Shown here piece by piece: positions 27,177-37,181 of a DNA stretch of 64,000 nucleotides. Every line of letters starts with the position of its first letter. The stretch's first letter is position 1. This DNA is from Methylosinus sp. Sm6 (GTDB taxonomy: Bacteria > Pseudomonadota > Alphaproteobacteria > Rhizobiales > Beijerinckiaceae): the NCBI RefSeq assembly GCF_019802345.1, contig NZ_JAINDZ010000009.1:81796-145795 (forward strand), written 5' to 3'. The position numbers and the translations under genes were made by a program. The notes under the pieces were generated by a model. It saw only the letters and a program-made list of their open reading frames with translations. It had not been told where the DNA came from and made no database searches.

Positions 27177-27827
27177 TCAGTGGTCGTGGTCGTGATCATG
27201 ATCGTCGTCGGCGCCTTTCTTCTGGACGACATGCTCGGTCAGAAAATCGCCGGCGGCGATGACGCCGTCGTCGTCGAGCGCGTGGCCGAGCCCTTTGCGC
27301 GTCATCGACCAGACGCGCCCGCCGCCGGCCGCGATCGACGCTTTCGCCTCGCGCATCGCGGCGAGCGGCGCGACCTCGTCGGCGTCGCCGTGGATCAGCA
27401 GCATCGGCGGCGCGGTCTCGGCCCGCGGCGCCGGCGCACCGTATGGACCGCCGGAGAAGGCGACCACCGCCTTGACCGGCCCCGGACGCGCGAGCCCGGC
27501 CAGGACGGCGAGCGTCGCCCCTTGCGAGAAGCCGACCAGCGCCAGATGCGAAGGCGGCAGATGGCGCTTTTCCAGCGCCGCGTCGAGGAAGCGGTCGAGC
27601 GCCGCGATCCCCTTCTCGAGCCCGCCCTCCTCGGCCGGATCGAACCAGCGCCCGCCCGGCGCCTCGGCGGCGAGAAATTCGGCCTTGGGCAGGGTCGGCG
27701 CCCAATTGAGCGCCTGATCGATGATAGATTGTCCGCTCTCCCCTTCGCCATGCAGCAGCACGACGAGAAAAGCGGGCTTGCCGCAGGACAGGGCGGCGAG
27801 CGCCGGCCCTTCGACGATTTCGGTCAT
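27177..27827 (-). CDS. Carboxylesterase/phospholipase-type alpha/beta hydrolase with His-rich tail
   Basis: A 216-residue cytoplasmic alpha/beta hydrolase of the YpfH/Est type. Triad: serine in GFSQGATLAVL, aspartate in LLIHGDADEVAPL, histidine in KGLGHALDDDG. The oxyanion region is VVLLHGEGE. The last ten residues, DDDHDHDHDH, alternate Asp and His and look like a metal-binding or metallochaperone-like tail unusual for this family. GAGGAGAAGCC sits directly before the ATG at 27827. Its substrate is unknown. It is divergent from the next small gene. Confidence 0.85.
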   Translation of the reverse strand: MTEIVEGPALAALSCGKPAFLVVLLHGEGESGQSIIDQALNWAPTLPKAEFLAAEAPGGRWFDPAEEGGLEKGIAALDRFLDAALEKRHLPPSHLALVGFSQGATLAVLAGLARPGPVKAVVAFSGGPYGAPAPRAETAPPMLLIHGDADEVAPLAAMREAKASIAAGGGRVWSMTRKGLGHALDDDGVIAAGDFLTEHVVQKKGADDDHDHDHDH

Positions 27828-27940
27828 GGCTTCTCCTCGGCGCCGGCCGCGCTGGCGCCCAATCTGCTTCTCGAAATTTGGCGCCGAAGAGGGATCGGCG
27901 CGCAACGAGAACCGATGCCGCAAAGCAAGAGGAGGACCGC

Positions 27941-28132
27941 GTGGCGGACTATCAAGTGACGGTCGAGGAGCAGCCGGACGGCAAATGGGCGTGCTTCCTG
28001 CATGTGCCCGGCGAGGAGCCGTACAACCTCGGCAAGACCTTCAAGAACGAGGAGCGCGCCGAGGCCTGGCTCACTGTCGGCGAGGCCACGACCGCGATCG
28101 ACATGGCGGTCGCGAAGCTCACGAAAAAGTAA
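27941..28132 (+). CDS. Hypothetical protein, 63 aa, GTG start
   Basis: A small soluble protein of unknown function. AGAGGAGG sits six bases before GTG 27941, which decides the start; the longer frame has no such site. The sequence YQVTVEEQPDGKWACFLHV reads as a beta hairpin, followed by GKTFKNEERAEAWLTVGEATTAIDMAVAKL, probably helical. It looks like a compact alpha/beta domain. It is first of two small genes on the plus strand. Confidence 0.7.
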   Translation: MADYQVTVEEQPDGKWACFLHVPGEEPYNLGKTFKNEERAEAWLTVGEATTAIDMAVAKLTKK

Positions 28133-28263
28133 GCCGGCGGAAGACGCAGCGGGCTCGCGCTGTCGGATATCCGACAGCCGACCCTCGTCCTTCGTTCCTA
28201 TTGTCCGACGCGGGAGGCGCGGAATCGCCGCCCTCCCGCAGCAAGCACTCCGTGGGGACCTCG

Positions 28264-28578
28264 ATGACGGTAGATCTCAAGAGCGATTGGACCGACGCCG
28301 ACATTGCAAAGCTGATCGGATCGGTGACCGACGACCGCGACTGGCGCCTCGAGGTCAGCGCCGAGGGCGTCGCCTCGCTCGTCGACAAGACCGCCCATCC
28401 GACCGACGCCGCCTATGACGACACGCTTCATTGCTTCCTGGAGACCTGGATGCAGGGCACGGATTTCGTCGGCCCCTCGGCCGCCGGCGACAAGGAGCTG
28501 GTCGGCAAGATCGCCAAGGCCCTGCGCGAGAACTATCCTGCTCTGAAGGGCCCGAAATTCGTCTACGTCTCGCTGTGA
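28264..28578 (+). CDS. Hypothetical protein, 104 aa
   Basis: A soluble acidic protein of unknown function. It is tryptophan-bearing (SDWTDADIAKL, DRDWRLEV, ETWMQGTDFVG) with a likely helical C-terminus (DKELVGKIAKALRENYPAL). No signal peptide. It begins ATG-ACG-GTA with CCGTGGGGACC upstream. The gene is convergent with the TPR gene 54 bases further on, and 131 bases downstream of the preceding small gene, so co-transcription with that gene is possible. Confidence 0.65.
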   Translation: MTVDLKSDWTDADIAKLIGSVTDDRDWRLEVSAEGVASLVDKTAHPTDAAYDDTLHCFLETWMQGTDFVGPSAAGDKELVGKIAKALRENYPALKGPKFVYVSL

Positions 28579-28632
28579 GCGCGGCGCGTCGTCTGCTTTG
28601 GCTCCGGGAAGACGGCGCGCCCCCGCTCTCCG

Positions 28633-29634
28633 CTACTTGCTCGCGCCCCGCGCGGCGAGCAGCTTCGTCACATCCTCGAGCGCCTTTTTCGCCGGAGCGA
28701 GATTGGGATCGAGACGCAGCGACGCCTCGAGATCGGCCTTGGCCGGCTCCAGCTCGCGCTTGCCGCGGTAGGCGTTGGCGCGATTGAGAAAAGCGCGCGC
28801 ATAAGTCGGATCGAGCTCGACGGCCTTGCCGAAATCGGCGATCGCCTTGTCGAAATCGCCCTTGGCGTGCAGCGCGAGGCCGCGATTATTATAGGAGATG
28901 GCGTGCTTGCCGTCGCGCGCGATCGCCGCGTCATAGTCGGCGATGGCGTGGTCGAGATCGCCCTTGGCCTGATACAGAGCCGCCCGATTGACATAGGCCT
29001 GCGCCGCCTTCGGCTCCAGCTTCACGGCGGCGTCGAAATCCGCCAGCGCATGATCGAGATCGCCCTTGGCTCGGTAGGCGCGGCCGCGATTGGCGAGCGA
29101 CGTCGCCGATTTCTTGTCGAGCTGCAGCGCCTTGTCATAGTCGGCGATGGCGCGGTCGAAATCGCCGGCGGTCTGGCGCGCGTCGCCGCGCCCGACATAG
29201 GCCGCCGCCGATTTCGGCTGAGCCTCTATCAATGTGTCGTAATCGCCGATGGCGCCGTCATTGTCGCCTTTGGCGCGCTTGGCGGCGGCGCGGGCGGCGA
29301 GAGCGGCCGCCGCCGTCCGGGCATCCATCTGCAAGGCCATGTCGTAATCGGCGATGGCGCGGTCATATTGGCCCTTGGCGTGGAACGCGCCTCCGCGATT
29401 CATATGGGCGATGACGTGATTGTGCAGGGTCTCCTTGCGCCCGCGATCGATCACCTCGGTGCAGGCGGCGATGCGCGCATCGGGATCGGAACTGCGGCAG
29501 CCGACCCACGGATCGCTCGCTGCGCCGGCGCCGCCGCCCGCGAGCGACAGAACCGTCGCGGCGACGACGAGGCGAACGGGCGGCGAAAGGTCGAGGACGA
29601 ACGAAAGACGCGCCATTTGGCCGACGGGCTCCAT
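28633..29634 (-). CDS. Exported TPR-repeat protein
   Basis: A 333-residue protein. The hydrophobic N-terminus (about residues 18-39, VRLVVAATVLSLAGGGAGAA) is a signal peptide, so the repeats should lie in the periplasm. It is followed by a cysteine pair (VGCRSSDPDARIAACTEVI) and about seven tandem tetratricopeptide repeats of 34 residues, each with the A-(Y/F)-x-N-R and GD-D-AIADY-A patterns. TPRs are scaffolds for protein contacts; no catalytic domain is present. An alternative start at 29616 removes six residues. The cysteine pair followed by repeats resembles exported Sel1/TPR proteins of Rhizobiales. Confidence 0.82.
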   Translation of the reverse strand: MEPVGQMARLSFVLDLSPPVRLVVAATVLSLAGGGAGAASDPWVGCRSSDPDARIAACTEVIDRGRKETLHNHVIAHMNRGGAFHAKGQYDRAIADYDMALQMDARTAAAALAARAAAKRAKGDNDGAIGDYDTLIEAQPKSAAAYVGRGDARQTAGDFDRAIADYDKALQLDKKSATSLANRGRAYRAKGDLDHALADFDAAVKLEPKAAQAYVNRAALYQAKGDLDHAIADYDAAIARDGKHAISYNNRGLALHAKGDFDKAIADFGKAVELDPTYARAFLNRANAYRGKRELEPAKADLEASLRLDPNLAPAKKALEDVTKLLAARGASK

Positions 29635-29723
29635 GAAGTTGACAATTCTGGTATGGTTTCACTTCGACGCCCGGAGGGCAATCCGGAATCGCGCGCCGAC
29701 GCTCCTCATCGCGCCGGCGCTCG

Positions 29724-30938
29724 TCAGTGCGCCGAGGCAGGCGCCCCGCGCTTGGCGGCCGCGCGGCGCGCGTTGCGCTTGTGCATCCAGCGAATCACGC
29801 CGGTGACGAAGACGAGCGGCCAGGAGAGGCCGAACAGGAACACGGCGATGCGTCCCGGCCAGCCGGCGACATAGCCCGAATGAAGCGGCCATTGCCAGGC
29901 GATGAAGCCGTCGCCGTCGCCCGACAGCGGGTCGTTCACATGCCGCACCTCGCCGCTATAGCGGTCGACGAAAACGGTGCGACGACCCTCGAGGCCGAAG
30001 CCGATGGGAAAGAGCTGATTGACGGCATAGGGCGATTCGTCGGTCGCCGGCTGAACCGTCGAATAGACGCGCCCGCCGGGAAAGCGGCGCTGAACCGTCG
30101 CCACGGCGTCGTCCAGCGTGGCGCGGCCGCCCTCGGCGAGCGAGCGGATCGTCTGCGGCTTCGTCAGCGGCGAGAACAGCTCGACCGCTGCGCGAAACTG
30201 CTCCGGCAAATTGAAATAGACGCCGGACATCAGCACGGCGATCGCCACCGGCAACAGAAATATGCCGGAGAGCCGATGCAGGTCATAGGTGACCCGCTCG
30301 GCCTTGGCCGGCCATTTCATGGTGAAGGCGTTCTTCCATTTCCCATTGCGCGGCCACCAGAGATAAACGCCGGTGAAGGTCGAGACGAAGGCGAGAAGGG
30401 CGATGACGCCGACCACGAGGTCGCCGGTCACCGGCCACAGCAGATCGTAATGCAGATCGAACAGGAGGCGGACGAAAGCGCCGCGAAGCATGTTCTCGGG
30501 ATCGCGCCACAGGCGCTCGCCGGTGACCTTCGCCGAATAGGGATCGACGAAGACGTGCCAAGCCTGCGGCTTCTCGGCTCCTTCGACGGGGCGGCGGTAA
30601 TAGAAGAGAAAAGCCTGGTCGTCGCTCTGCGGCCAATAGGTGAAGCCGAGCCTCGCATCCGCCGCTATGCTTTTGCGCGCGGCCTCGGCGATCTCCTCGA
30701 GCGGCCGCCATGCGCTCCGCCCCTGCGGCGGCGCGGCGACGATGCGCAGTTCGGGGTTCAGCGCCTGATCGATCTCCTGGAAGAACACCAGAGCCGAGCC
30801 GGTCACGCCGATCACCGACAGGAACAGGCCGAGCGCGAGCCCGAGCCAGAGATGAACGGCGCGCCAAATCTCGCGCCAATTCCGCAAGGTGGAGAGGCGT
30901 CGCGCGGAAGCGGGCGCCGCCAAAGCGATTTCGGTCAT
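29724..30938 (-). CDS. PepSY-associated membrane protein
   Basis: A 404-residue inner-membrane protein of the PepSY_TM family, associated with iron or siderophore uptake and reduction. Helices: about 30-50 ([23 protein letters not shown]), one in the middle near [23 protein letters not shown], another at [18 protein letters not shown], and the last near the C-terminus ([19 protein letters not shown]). PepSY-type periplasmic parts include [16 protein letters not shown] and [12 protein letters not shown]. Conserved histidines lie beside helices (HLW, LHYD, LHRL, LHSG). GGAGG precedes ATG 30938. No TonB receptor is adjacent, although one lies at 60426-62759. Confidence 0.88.
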   Translation of the reverse strand: MTEIALAAPASARRLSTLRNWREIWRAVHLWLGLALGLFLSVIGVTGSALVFFQEIDQALNPELRIVAAPPQGRSAWRPLEEIAEAARKSIAADARLGFTYWPQSDDQAFLFYYRRPVEGAEKPQAWHVFVDPYSAKVTGERLWRDPENMLRGAFVRLLFDLHYDLLWPVTGDLVVGVIALLAFVSTFTGVYLWWPRNGKWKNAFTMKWPAKAERVTYDLHRLSGIFLLPVAIAVLMSGVYFNLPEQFRAAVELFSPLTKPQTIRSLAEGGRATLDDAVATVQRRFPGGRVYSTVQPATDESPYAVNQLFPIGFGLEGRRTVFVDRYSGEVRHVNDPLSGDGDGFIAWQWPLHSGYVAGWPGRIAVFLFGLSWPLVFVTGVIRWMHKRNARRAAAKRGAPASAH

Positions 30939-31182
30939 ATCGAGGCCTCCGGATGACCGGCCGTCCGCCGCCGCCGACAATCCGCCGTCATCGGAGCCGA
31001 GACTGACGAAGGCCCGGCGGCTTTGCAAGAGCCCGCGGCGGCGGCGCGCTCGAAAAAAGCGCGAGCGGCGGCGGTCCGGCGCACGGCGCGCTCTTGAAAA
31101 CAGTGGCGTTCCCGCCGAATTCGGGCGAAAGAGGCGCCGAGACTCTTCAGATCGGCGCAAAATTATTCTAAGACAGAGTTCG

Positions 31183-32349
31183 ATGAGCCTCTTGACCTCG
31201 ACCGAAGATCTCGCTGCGGCCTGCGACCGCCTCTCCCGCCATCCTTTTGTGACCGTCGACACGGAGTTTCTTCGCGAGACGACCTTCTGGCCGAAGGTGT
31301 GCGTCATTCAGCTCGCCTCGCCCGAGGAGGCTTTCGCCGTCGACACGCTCGCCGAGGGCCTCGATCTCACGCCCTTCTTCGAGCTGATGGCCGACATGCG
31401 CGTCGTCAAAGTGTTTCACGCGGCGCGACAGGACCTCGAGATCATCTGGCGCCTCGCCCGGCTCATCCCCGCGCCATTGTTCGACACGCAGGTCGCGGCC
31501 ATGGTCTGCGGCTTCGGCGACCAGGCCTCCTATGTCGAGCTGGTCAAGGCCATCGCCAAGGAGAGCCTCGACAAATCCTCGCGCTTCACCGATTGGTCGA
31601 AGCGCCCGCTGTCGACCGCGCAGATCGACTACGCCATCGCCGATGTGACGCATCTGCGGCAAATTTACACGCATCTGCGCCAGCGGCTCGAGCGCTCCAA
31701 CCGGCTCGACTGGCTCGTCGACGAAATGCGCACGCTCACCTCGCCCGAGACTTATGAGCAGAGCCCGGAGAACGCCTGGGAGCGCCTGCGCCACCGCGTG
31801 CGCAAGCCGCGCGACCTCGCCGTGCTGATGGAGCTCGCCGCCTGGCGCGAGGCGGAGGCGCAGGCGCGCGACGTGCCGCGCGCGCGGGTGCTGAAGGACG
31901 ACATGCTGATCGAGATCGCGCTCGCCGCGCCGCGCAGCCAGGAGGCGCTCGGCGATCTGCGCGCCTTTCCGCGCGGGCTCGAGCGGTCGCGCTCCGGCGC
32001 GGATATCGTCGCCGCGGTCGAGCGCGGCCTCGCCCGCGATCCGGCCGCCCTGCCCCGCATCGAGCGCGAGCGGCGCAGCGGCAACGGCGCGACCGTCGAG
32101 CTGCTCAAGGTGCTGCTCCGACAGGTGGCCGAGGAGACCGGCGTCGCCACCAAAATGATCGCCACCGTCGAAGACCTCGAGGCCATCGCCGGTGACGACG
32201 CGGCGGATGTGCCGGCCCTCTCTGGCTGGCGGCGGGCCATTTTCGGCGAAAAGGCGCTGCAGCTGAAAGCCGGACGGCTCGCCCTCGCAGTCGAGCGCGG
32301 CAAGGTCGTCACGCTCGACTGGCAGGAGCAGGACGAGCCGACCCGCTAG
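31183..32349 (+). CDS. rnd: Ribonuclease D
   Basis: 3'-5' exoribonuclease of the DEDD family that trims tRNA and other small-RNA 3' ends. At 388 residues it is the normal length. Exo I is VDTEFLRE (D and E), Exo II lies in [14 protein letters not shown], and Exo III in [13 protein letters not shown]. The HRDC domain follows ([32 protein letters not shown], about 210-240). The start ATG 31183 opens the conserved N-terminus [17 protein letters not shown]. It is transcribed alone; a strong hairpin follows about 30 bases after the stop. Confidence 0.93.
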   Translation: MSLLTSTEDLAAACDRLSRHPFVTVDTEFLRETTFWPKVCVIQLASPEEAFAVDTLAEGLDLTPFFELMADMRVVKVFHAARQDLEIIWRLARLIPAPLFDTQVAAMVCGFGDQASYVELVKAIAKESLDKSSRFTDWSKRPLSTAQIDYAIADVTHLRQIYTHLRQRLERSNRLDWLVDEMRTLTSPETYEQSPENAWERLRHRVRKPRDLAVLMELAAWREAEAQARDVPRARVLKDDMLIEIALAAPRSQEALGDLRAFPRGLERSRSGADIVAAVERGLARDPAALPRIERERRSGNGATVELLKVLLRQVAEETGVATKMIATVEDLEAIAGDDAADVPALSGWRRAIFGEKALQLKAGRLALAVERGKVVTLDWQEQDEPTR

Positions 32350-32352
32350 CGG

Positions 32353-32407
32353 CGTGATTCGGTCGATTTGACAGGAATGAAAGAGCGAGCCTGAAGGCTC
32401 GCTCTTT
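32353..32407. repeat. Dispersed palindrome family, copy 3, likely rnd terminator
   Basis: AAAGAGCGAGCC-TGAA-GGCTCGCTCTTT is a perfect 12-base stem (32380-32407). The leader GCGTGATTC...GATTTGACAGG just after the rnd stop recurs before the copy at 43991. The stem ends in CTTT, so it may work as a terminator. Confidence 0.75.
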
Positions 32408-32535
32408 CCTCGCGCCTTCGAGCGCCCGCCCGAAAGGCGGAAATCTCCAAACCGACGCCGGAAAATCTCCCTGCCTGATCAGGTGGGTATAGGTGGGATA
32501 CGCCCAACCCGCATGCGCGCCTCGGCCCACCCGTT

Positions 32536-32669
32536 TTGCGGCGCAAAATGAGGCAATTCAGAGACAAGTGATTGCATTCTCAAATAGTTCTATAGACGCC
32601 CTCATGCGACAATGCGCGCCTTGATTGATTGAGGTTGCAGCGCAACATAGATTCATGTTGCAACGCAAC
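32536..32669 (+). promoter_or_regulatory. Three TTGC-N3-GCAA palindromes (putative operators)
   Basis: TTGCGGCGCAA (32536-32546, inside the larger palindrome TTTTGCG-G-CGCAAAA), TTGCAGCGCAA (32635-32645) and TTGCAACGCAA (32658-32668). The last two are 23 bases apart centre to centre. They lie 68-200 bases upstream of the ATG at 32736. The TGC-N3-GCA layout recalls the CTGC-N3-4-GCAG site reported for the PHA regulator PhaR, but the regulator is not known here. Confidence 0.5.
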
Positions 32670-32735
32670 CAGAACTCGGCGGGAGACCTTCGCAAGGCAA
32701 AGCCCGCGCTCCGGTCAATCAGGAAGGACGATATT

Positions 32736-33116
32736 ATGAAGACTGCAGGCGACCGCATTTTCGCTCTGGCTCTCGGCGCCGCGGCGCTGAGCCTCGCGGG
32801 CGCGCCCCTGCGCGCCGAGCCCCTCTTGCTGAAGCCCCTCGCCGCCGCGAGCATAGACGCAGGGCCCAAGCACATGGTCGGCTATTTCGTCGGCTCCGAA
32901 GGCGCCTGCCGGCTCACGCTGATGATCGCCGATGCGTCCAGCCTCGAGCAAGCGACGCCGGCGACCGCGACAACGCGCCTCGTCGTGCCGATCGACAGCG
33001 GCAAGGCGGCGCAGGTCGACACTTCGGTCAGCAAGACGCTGCGCTTCACTTGCTCCCCCGACGGCGGCGCCATGACGGTGACGACGATCGACCGCGGCCG
33101 GCGCACGGCCGAGTAA
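32736..33116 (+). CDS. Small exported hypothetical protein, 126 aa
   Basis: It has a signal peptide at residues 1-28 (basic start, FALALGAAALSLAGAPLRA), then a mature part of about 98 residues with two cysteines (GACRLTLMIAD and LRFTCSPDGG) that could form a disulfide. Strand-like stretches suggest a small beta-sandwich. I do not recognise the family. AGGAAGG lies eight bases before ATG 32736. Its last 43 codons and the downstream spacer are copied in a 215-base tandem duplication; the second copy has no start of its own. Three palindromic sites upstream suggest specific regulation. Confidence 0.75.
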   Translation: MKTAGDRIFALALGAAALSLAGAPLRAEPLLLKPLAAASIDAGPKHMVGYFVGSEGACRLTLMIADASSLEQATPATATTRLVVPIDSGKAAQVDTSVSKTLRFTCSPDGGAMTVTTIDRGRRTAE

Positions 33117-33416
33117 CGTGACGTCGCCGCGAGCGAGCTCGAACGCTTCCGGTTCAGTGGCGAGCCTAAGCCGGCGCCGCGGCCTCGATGCTCGCCTCCG
33201 CGCCGATCGACAGCGGCAAGGCGGCGCAGGTCGACACTTCGGTCAGCAAGACGCTGCGCTTCACTTGCTCCCCCGACGGCGGCGCCATGACGGTGACGAC
33301 GATCGACCGCGGCCGGCGCACGGCCGAGTAACGTGACGTCGCCGCGAGCGAGCTCGAACGCTTCCGGTTCAGTGGCGAGCCTAAGCCGGCGCCGCGGCCT
33401 CGATGCTCGCCTCCGC
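32987..33416. repeat. Perfect 215-base tandem duplication
   Basis: Unit 1 is 32987-33201 and unit 2 is 33202-33416, with no mismatch seen. A third GCCGAT follows at 33417-33422, so a six-base GCCGAT lies at both junctions. Each unit carries the 3' end of the exported-protein gene, the spacer and the last codons plus stop of ppx. The outer genes stay intact. Confidence 0.92.
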
Positions 33417-34943
33417 GCCGATGAGCCGGGCGAGCGCCTTCGCCCGGCTCGTCAGCCTTTCGCTGGCGAGCTCGGCGAACTCCTCCGGCAGGCTCAGCGA
33501 CAGGCGCCCGTCCCGCGCGACGATCGGCGTTCGCGGCAAGACGCCGGGCATCGCCGCCGAGAGCAGATAGGCGACGCGCAACGCCGCCGACAGCAGCCGC
33601 GCCCGCTCGAGCAGGCGCGTCGTCAGCAGCCCGCGCACCGGCAGGGCGCCCTCGCTGTCCGGCCCCGAATGGCGCAGCACCGCCACCAGCGCGAGAAAAG
33701 CCCGCCCCGGATGATCGACGGCCACGAAGGCCGAATTGGTGATCACATTCATCGACTGGCTGGCGCGATAATCGGGATGCGCCCGCCAGCTCACATCGGA
33801 GAGGAAGCAGGCCGCATGGCGCAGCCTCGCCTCCTCCTGCGTCTCATCGAGGCCCGAGGAGGCGATCAGCGCGTCGGTCCAGGCGATCAGCTCGTCCCCA
33901 TAGCCCGGCGCGCGCGCCATCGCCTGCTCCAGCTCGCGCGCGGCGAGGACGAGCGGATCGGTCGCCCGCGCCGTCTCCGACAGGCGCTCATACAATAATC
34001 CCTCGCGCACGCCGGCCGCGGAGATCACGACTTCCTTGGGCTTTGCCCGGCGAATCACCTCGTCGAGCACGATCGCGCCATAGCCGAGCAGCGGACGCCG
34101 CGCCGCGGAGACGGAGGCGATGTCGGCCAGGGCCTCGCTGTCGACGCGCTCCAGGAGGCTCGCGAATTCGGCCGCGTCCTCGGCGGGGATACGGTAATTG
34201 TGCATCACGTCGAGCGGATAGTTGTGCTGGCGCATGTGCAGCCGCGCCAGCGCGCGCCACGTGCCGCCGACCGCATAGAAGGCGCGGCCGCGCAGCCGCC
34301 CCAGCGGAGACGCCTCCTCGATCGCCTTGCGGGCGATGCGTATGGCCTGGCGCGTCGAGCGGCTGGAGGCGTCCATCAGCGCGAGGCCGCCGAGCGGCAG
34401 GGTGACGCCATTGCCCATGCGCCCGCCATGGACCTCGATCAGCTCCAGCGAGCCGCCGCCGAGATCGCCGACGACGCCGTCCGGCTCGTGAATGGCGGAC
34501 ATGACGCCGAGCGCCGACAGCTCGGCCTCGCGCCCGCCGGAGAGCAGCAATATGTCGCGGCCGACCGCCTCGCCCGCGGCGGAGAGGAAGCTCGCGCCAT
34601 TGACCGCGTCGCGCGCGGCCGCGGTGGCGATCACCTCGACGTCGCAGATCTCCATGATCTCGCACAGCGAGCGGAAGCGCCGCAGCGCCTGCAGCGCCTT
34701 GCGCATGCCGTCCTCGGGCAGGCGGCCGGTGGTGACGACGCCGCGCCCCAGCCCGCACATCACCTTTTCGTTGAAGACGGGCGTCAGCGCGCGCTCGAGC
34801 GCCGCATAGGCGACGAGGCGCACCGAATTGGAGCCGATGTCGACGATCGCGACGGGCGCGGCCGCTGCGTCCTCGATTCGCTCAGCCTTCTTCTCGGGGC
34901 TTGAGGAGCGAGCGCGGGCGCCATTCCTTGAGTGACTTGCCAC
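33381..34943 (-). CDS. ppx: Exopolyphosphatase (Ppx/GppA family)
   Basis: A 520-residue enzyme that releases phosphate from inorganic polyphosphate, or pppGpp in the GppA branch. It has the acetate/sugar-kinase-like fold: [16 protein letters not shown] (phosphate 1), [15 protein letters not shown] (phosphate 2), [15 protein letters not shown] and the [30 protein letters not shown] segment, then a C-terminal HD-like helical region. Its start lies 62 bases inside the end of ppk in another frame, so the kinase and phosphatase are translated from one message. The last codons and stop are duplicated downstream in the 215-base repeat without harming the gene. Confidence 0.92.
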   Translation of the reverse strand: MASHSRNGARARSSSPEKKAERIEDAAAAPVAIVDIGSNSVRLVAYAALERALTPVFNEKVMCGLGRGVVTTGRLPEDGMRKALQALRRFRSLCEIMEICDVEVIATAAARDAVNGASFLSAAGEAVGRDILLLSGGREAELSALGVMSAIHEPDGVVGDLGGGSLELIEVHGGRMGNGVTLPLGGLALMDASSRSTRQAIRIARKAIEEASPLGRLRGRAFYAVGGTWRALARLHMRQHNYPLDVMHNYRIPAEDAAEFASLLERVDSEALADIASVSAARRPLLGYGAIVLDEVIRRAKPKEVVISAAGVREGLLYERLSETARATDPLVLAARELEQAMARAPGYGDELIAWTDALIASSGLDETQEEARLRHAACFLSDVSWRAHPDYRASQSMNVITNSAFVAVDHPGRAFLALVAVLRHSGPDSEGALPVRGLLTTRLLERARLLSAALRVAYLLSAAMPGVLPRTPIVARDGRLSLSLPEEFAELASERLTSRAKALARLIGAEASIEAAAPA

Positions 34944-37116
34944 GGCCGGACAGACTCGGGTTGGTCATGAAGTACTTATGGGCGTTGAATCGCTCTTCGC
35001 CCTCGGGGGGAGTTATGCGTAAGGACGAGCCGTCCGGCAAGACTCGATAGCTCTGTTCATTGTCGATCAGATTGGCGAGCATGATCTGGTCCAGCACCTG
35101 CTGATGCACGGTCGGATTGGTGATGGGCATCAGCACCTCGACGCGGCGATCGAGGTTGCGCGGCATCAGATCGGCGGAGGAGATGTAGACATGCGCCTTG
35201 GCATGCGGCAGCGCATGCCCGCCGCCGAAGGCGTAGACGCGAGCGTGCTCGAGGAAGCGCCCGACGATCGACTTCACGCGAATATTGTCGGAGAGGCCCG
35301 GAACCCCCGGACGCAGGCAGCAGATGCCGCGCACGATGAATTCGACCGCCACGCCGGCCTGTGAGGCGTGATAGAGCGCGTCGATGATCTCAGGATCGAC
35401 GAGGGCGTTGCATTTGCCCCAGATCGCCGCCGGCTTGCCGGCCCTGGCGAAGCCGATCTCCTGCTCGATATGCTCGAGCAGCCGCGTCTTGAGCGAGATC
35501 GGCGAGACCGCCATGCGCTCGAGTCCGGCGGGCTCCGCATAGCCGGTGATGAAATTGAAGATGCGCGCGACGTCGCGGGCGATCGCCGGGTCGGCGGTGA
35601 ACAGCGAAATGTCGGTATAGATGCGCGCCGTCACCGGATGGTAATTGCCGGTGCCGATATGGCAATAGGTGGCGATGCCGCCGCTCTCGCGCCGCACCAC
35701 CATCGACAGCTTGCCATGGGTCTTCAGCTCGATGAAGCCGAACACGACCTGCGCGCCGGCGCGCTCCAGGTCGCGCGCCCAGCGGATGTTCGCCTCCTCG
35801 TCGAAGCGCGCCTTCAGCTCGACCAGCGCCGTCACCGACTTGCCGGCCTCGGCCGCCTCGACGAGGGCGCGCACGATCGGGCTGTTGGCCGAGGTGCGAT
35901 AGAGCGTCTGCTTGATGGCGACCACATTGGGGTCGCGCGCCGCCTGCTGCAGGAATTGCACGACGACGTCGAAGGTCTCGTAAGGATGATGGACGCAGAG
36001 GTCCTTCTGCTTGATGGCCAGAAAACAATCGCCGCCATTGTCGCGCACGCGCTCGGGAAAGCGCGGGCTATAAGGCTTGAACTTGATGTCCGGGCGGTCG
36101 AGCGCGACGAGCTCCGACAGATCGTTGAGCGCCAGCATGCCGTCGAGCGCGAACACTTCGTCCTCGGTGACGTCCAGCTCCTCGGCGACGAGCGCTCGTA
36201 GCGATTCGGGCATGTCGGACGCGAATTCGAGGCGGATCACCGAGCCGCGTCGACGCCGCTTCAGCGCCGTCTCGAACAGGCGCACCAGATCTTCGGCCTC
36301 CTCCTCCACCTCGAGGTCGCTGTCGCGAATGAGGCGGAAGATGCCCTGCCCGCGCAGCTGGTAGCCGGGGAAGAGCTTCTGCGCATTGATGGCGATCAGC
36401 GTCTCGAGCAGCATGAAGCGCTCGCGCCCCTGCCCCGCCCCTTGCGCGCTCGGCAGCCTGACGAAGCGCTCGATCTTCTGCGGCAGGCGCACCAGCGCAT
36501 GCAGGGTCTTGCGGTCGCCCGGACGCACCAGCTCCAGCGCCAATGTGAAGCCGAGATTGGGAATGAAGGGGAACGGATGGGCCGGATCGATGGCGAGCGG
36601 CGTCAGCACCGGGAAGACGCGCGACATGAAATGCTCGTCGAGCCAGTCGCGATCGGTCTTCGTCAGATTGCCGGGCTCGACGATGACGATGCCGACATCC
36701 TCGATCTCGGCGCGCAATTCACGCCAACGGCGCGATTGCTCGGCCGTGAGCAGCGCGACCCGCTCATTGATCTTGACCAGCTGCTCCGCCGGCGTCAGCC
36801 CATCCTGCGAGGGAGTCGTCAGCCCTTCGCGCATCTGTCCGCGCAGGCCGGCGACGCGCACCATGTAGAATTCGTCGAGATTATTCGCCGAGATCGACAG
36901 AAAGCGCAGCTGCTCGAGCAGAGGATGGTTGCGGTTCGACGCCTCCTCCAGCACGCGGCGGTTGAACTCGAGCCAGGACAATTCGCGATTGATGAAGCGT
37001 TGAGGAAGGCTGGCCAGCTCGTCCGGCCGCAGCAGCAGATCGCCCGGCTGATCCATGACCGGAATGTCCGCGCCCGTGCGCCCCGCTTCGAGATTGTCCT
37101 GAATATGCTTCGTCAT
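34882..37116 (-). CDS. ppk: Polyphosphate kinase 1
   Basis: A 744-residue enzyme that reversibly makes polyphosphate from ATP. Domains in order: N-terminal helical domain ([19 protein letters not shown]), head domain, and two phospholipase-D-like catalytic domains. The autophosphorylated histidine region reads [20 protein letters not shown]; further conserved stretches are [30 protein letters not shown] and [16 protein letters not shown]. Length is typical. ATG 37116 begins MTKHIQDN after an AAGAGAGAG stretch. It lies 65 bases downstream of hdaA, as in other alphaproteobacteria, and overlaps ppx. Confidence 0.95.
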   Translation of the reverse strand: MTKHIQDNLEAGRTGADIPVMDQPGDLLLRPDELASLPQRFINRELSWLEFNRRVLEEASNRNHPLLEQLRFLSISANNLDEFYMVRVAGLRGQMREGLTTPSQDGLTPAEQLVKINERVALLTAEQSRRWRELRAEIEDVGIVIVEPGNLTKTDRDWLDEHFMSRVFPVLTPLAIDPAHPFPFIPNLGFTLALELVRPGDRKTLHALVRLPQKIERFVRLPSAQGAGQGRERFMLLETLIAINAQKLFPGYQLRGQGIFRLIRDSDLEVEEEAEDLVRLFETALKRRRRGSVIRLEFASDMPESLRALVAEELDVTEDEVFALDGMLALNDLSELVALDRPDIKFKPYSPRFPERVRDNGGDCFLAIKQKDLCVHHPYETFDVVVQFLQQAARDPNVVAIKQTLYRTSANSPIVRALVEAAEAGKSVTALVELKARFDEEANIRWARDLERAGAQVVFGFIELKTHGKLSMVVRRESGGIATYCHIGTGNYHPVTARIYTDISLFTADPAIARDVARIFNFITGYAEPAGLERMAVSPISLKTRLLEHIEQEIGFARAGKPAAIWGKCNALVDPEIIDALYHASQAGVAVEFIVRGICCLRPGVPGLSDNIRVKSIVGRFLEHARVYAFGGGHALPHAKAHVYISSADLMPRNLDRRVEVLMPITNPTVHQQVLDQIMLANLIDNEQSYRVLPDGSSLRITPPEGEERFNAHKYFMTNPSLSGRGKSLKEWRPRSLLKPREEG

Positions 37117-37181
37117 GCTCGCTCTCTCTTGGCCGCGACGTTGGCCGCGACGGCTCGGCCTCGCCATATTTCTCGCCCGCG

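Larger units (their letters stand above)
32350..32735. other. Regulatory/repeat-rich intergenic region
   Basis: 386 bases with no gene. From left: a dispersed palindrome (32353-32407) that could terminate rnd; a degenerate GGTGGG...CCCACC inverted repeat near 32480-32530; an AT-richer stretch; and three TTGC-N3-GCAA palindromes described separately. Confidence 0.7.

Noticed and set aside
33118..33998. Two frames that share the same first 30 residues (starting at 33118 and 33333)
   Set aside because: They are not paralogues: both begin inside the 215-bp tandem duplication and run in a non-coding frame, the second antisense to ppx.
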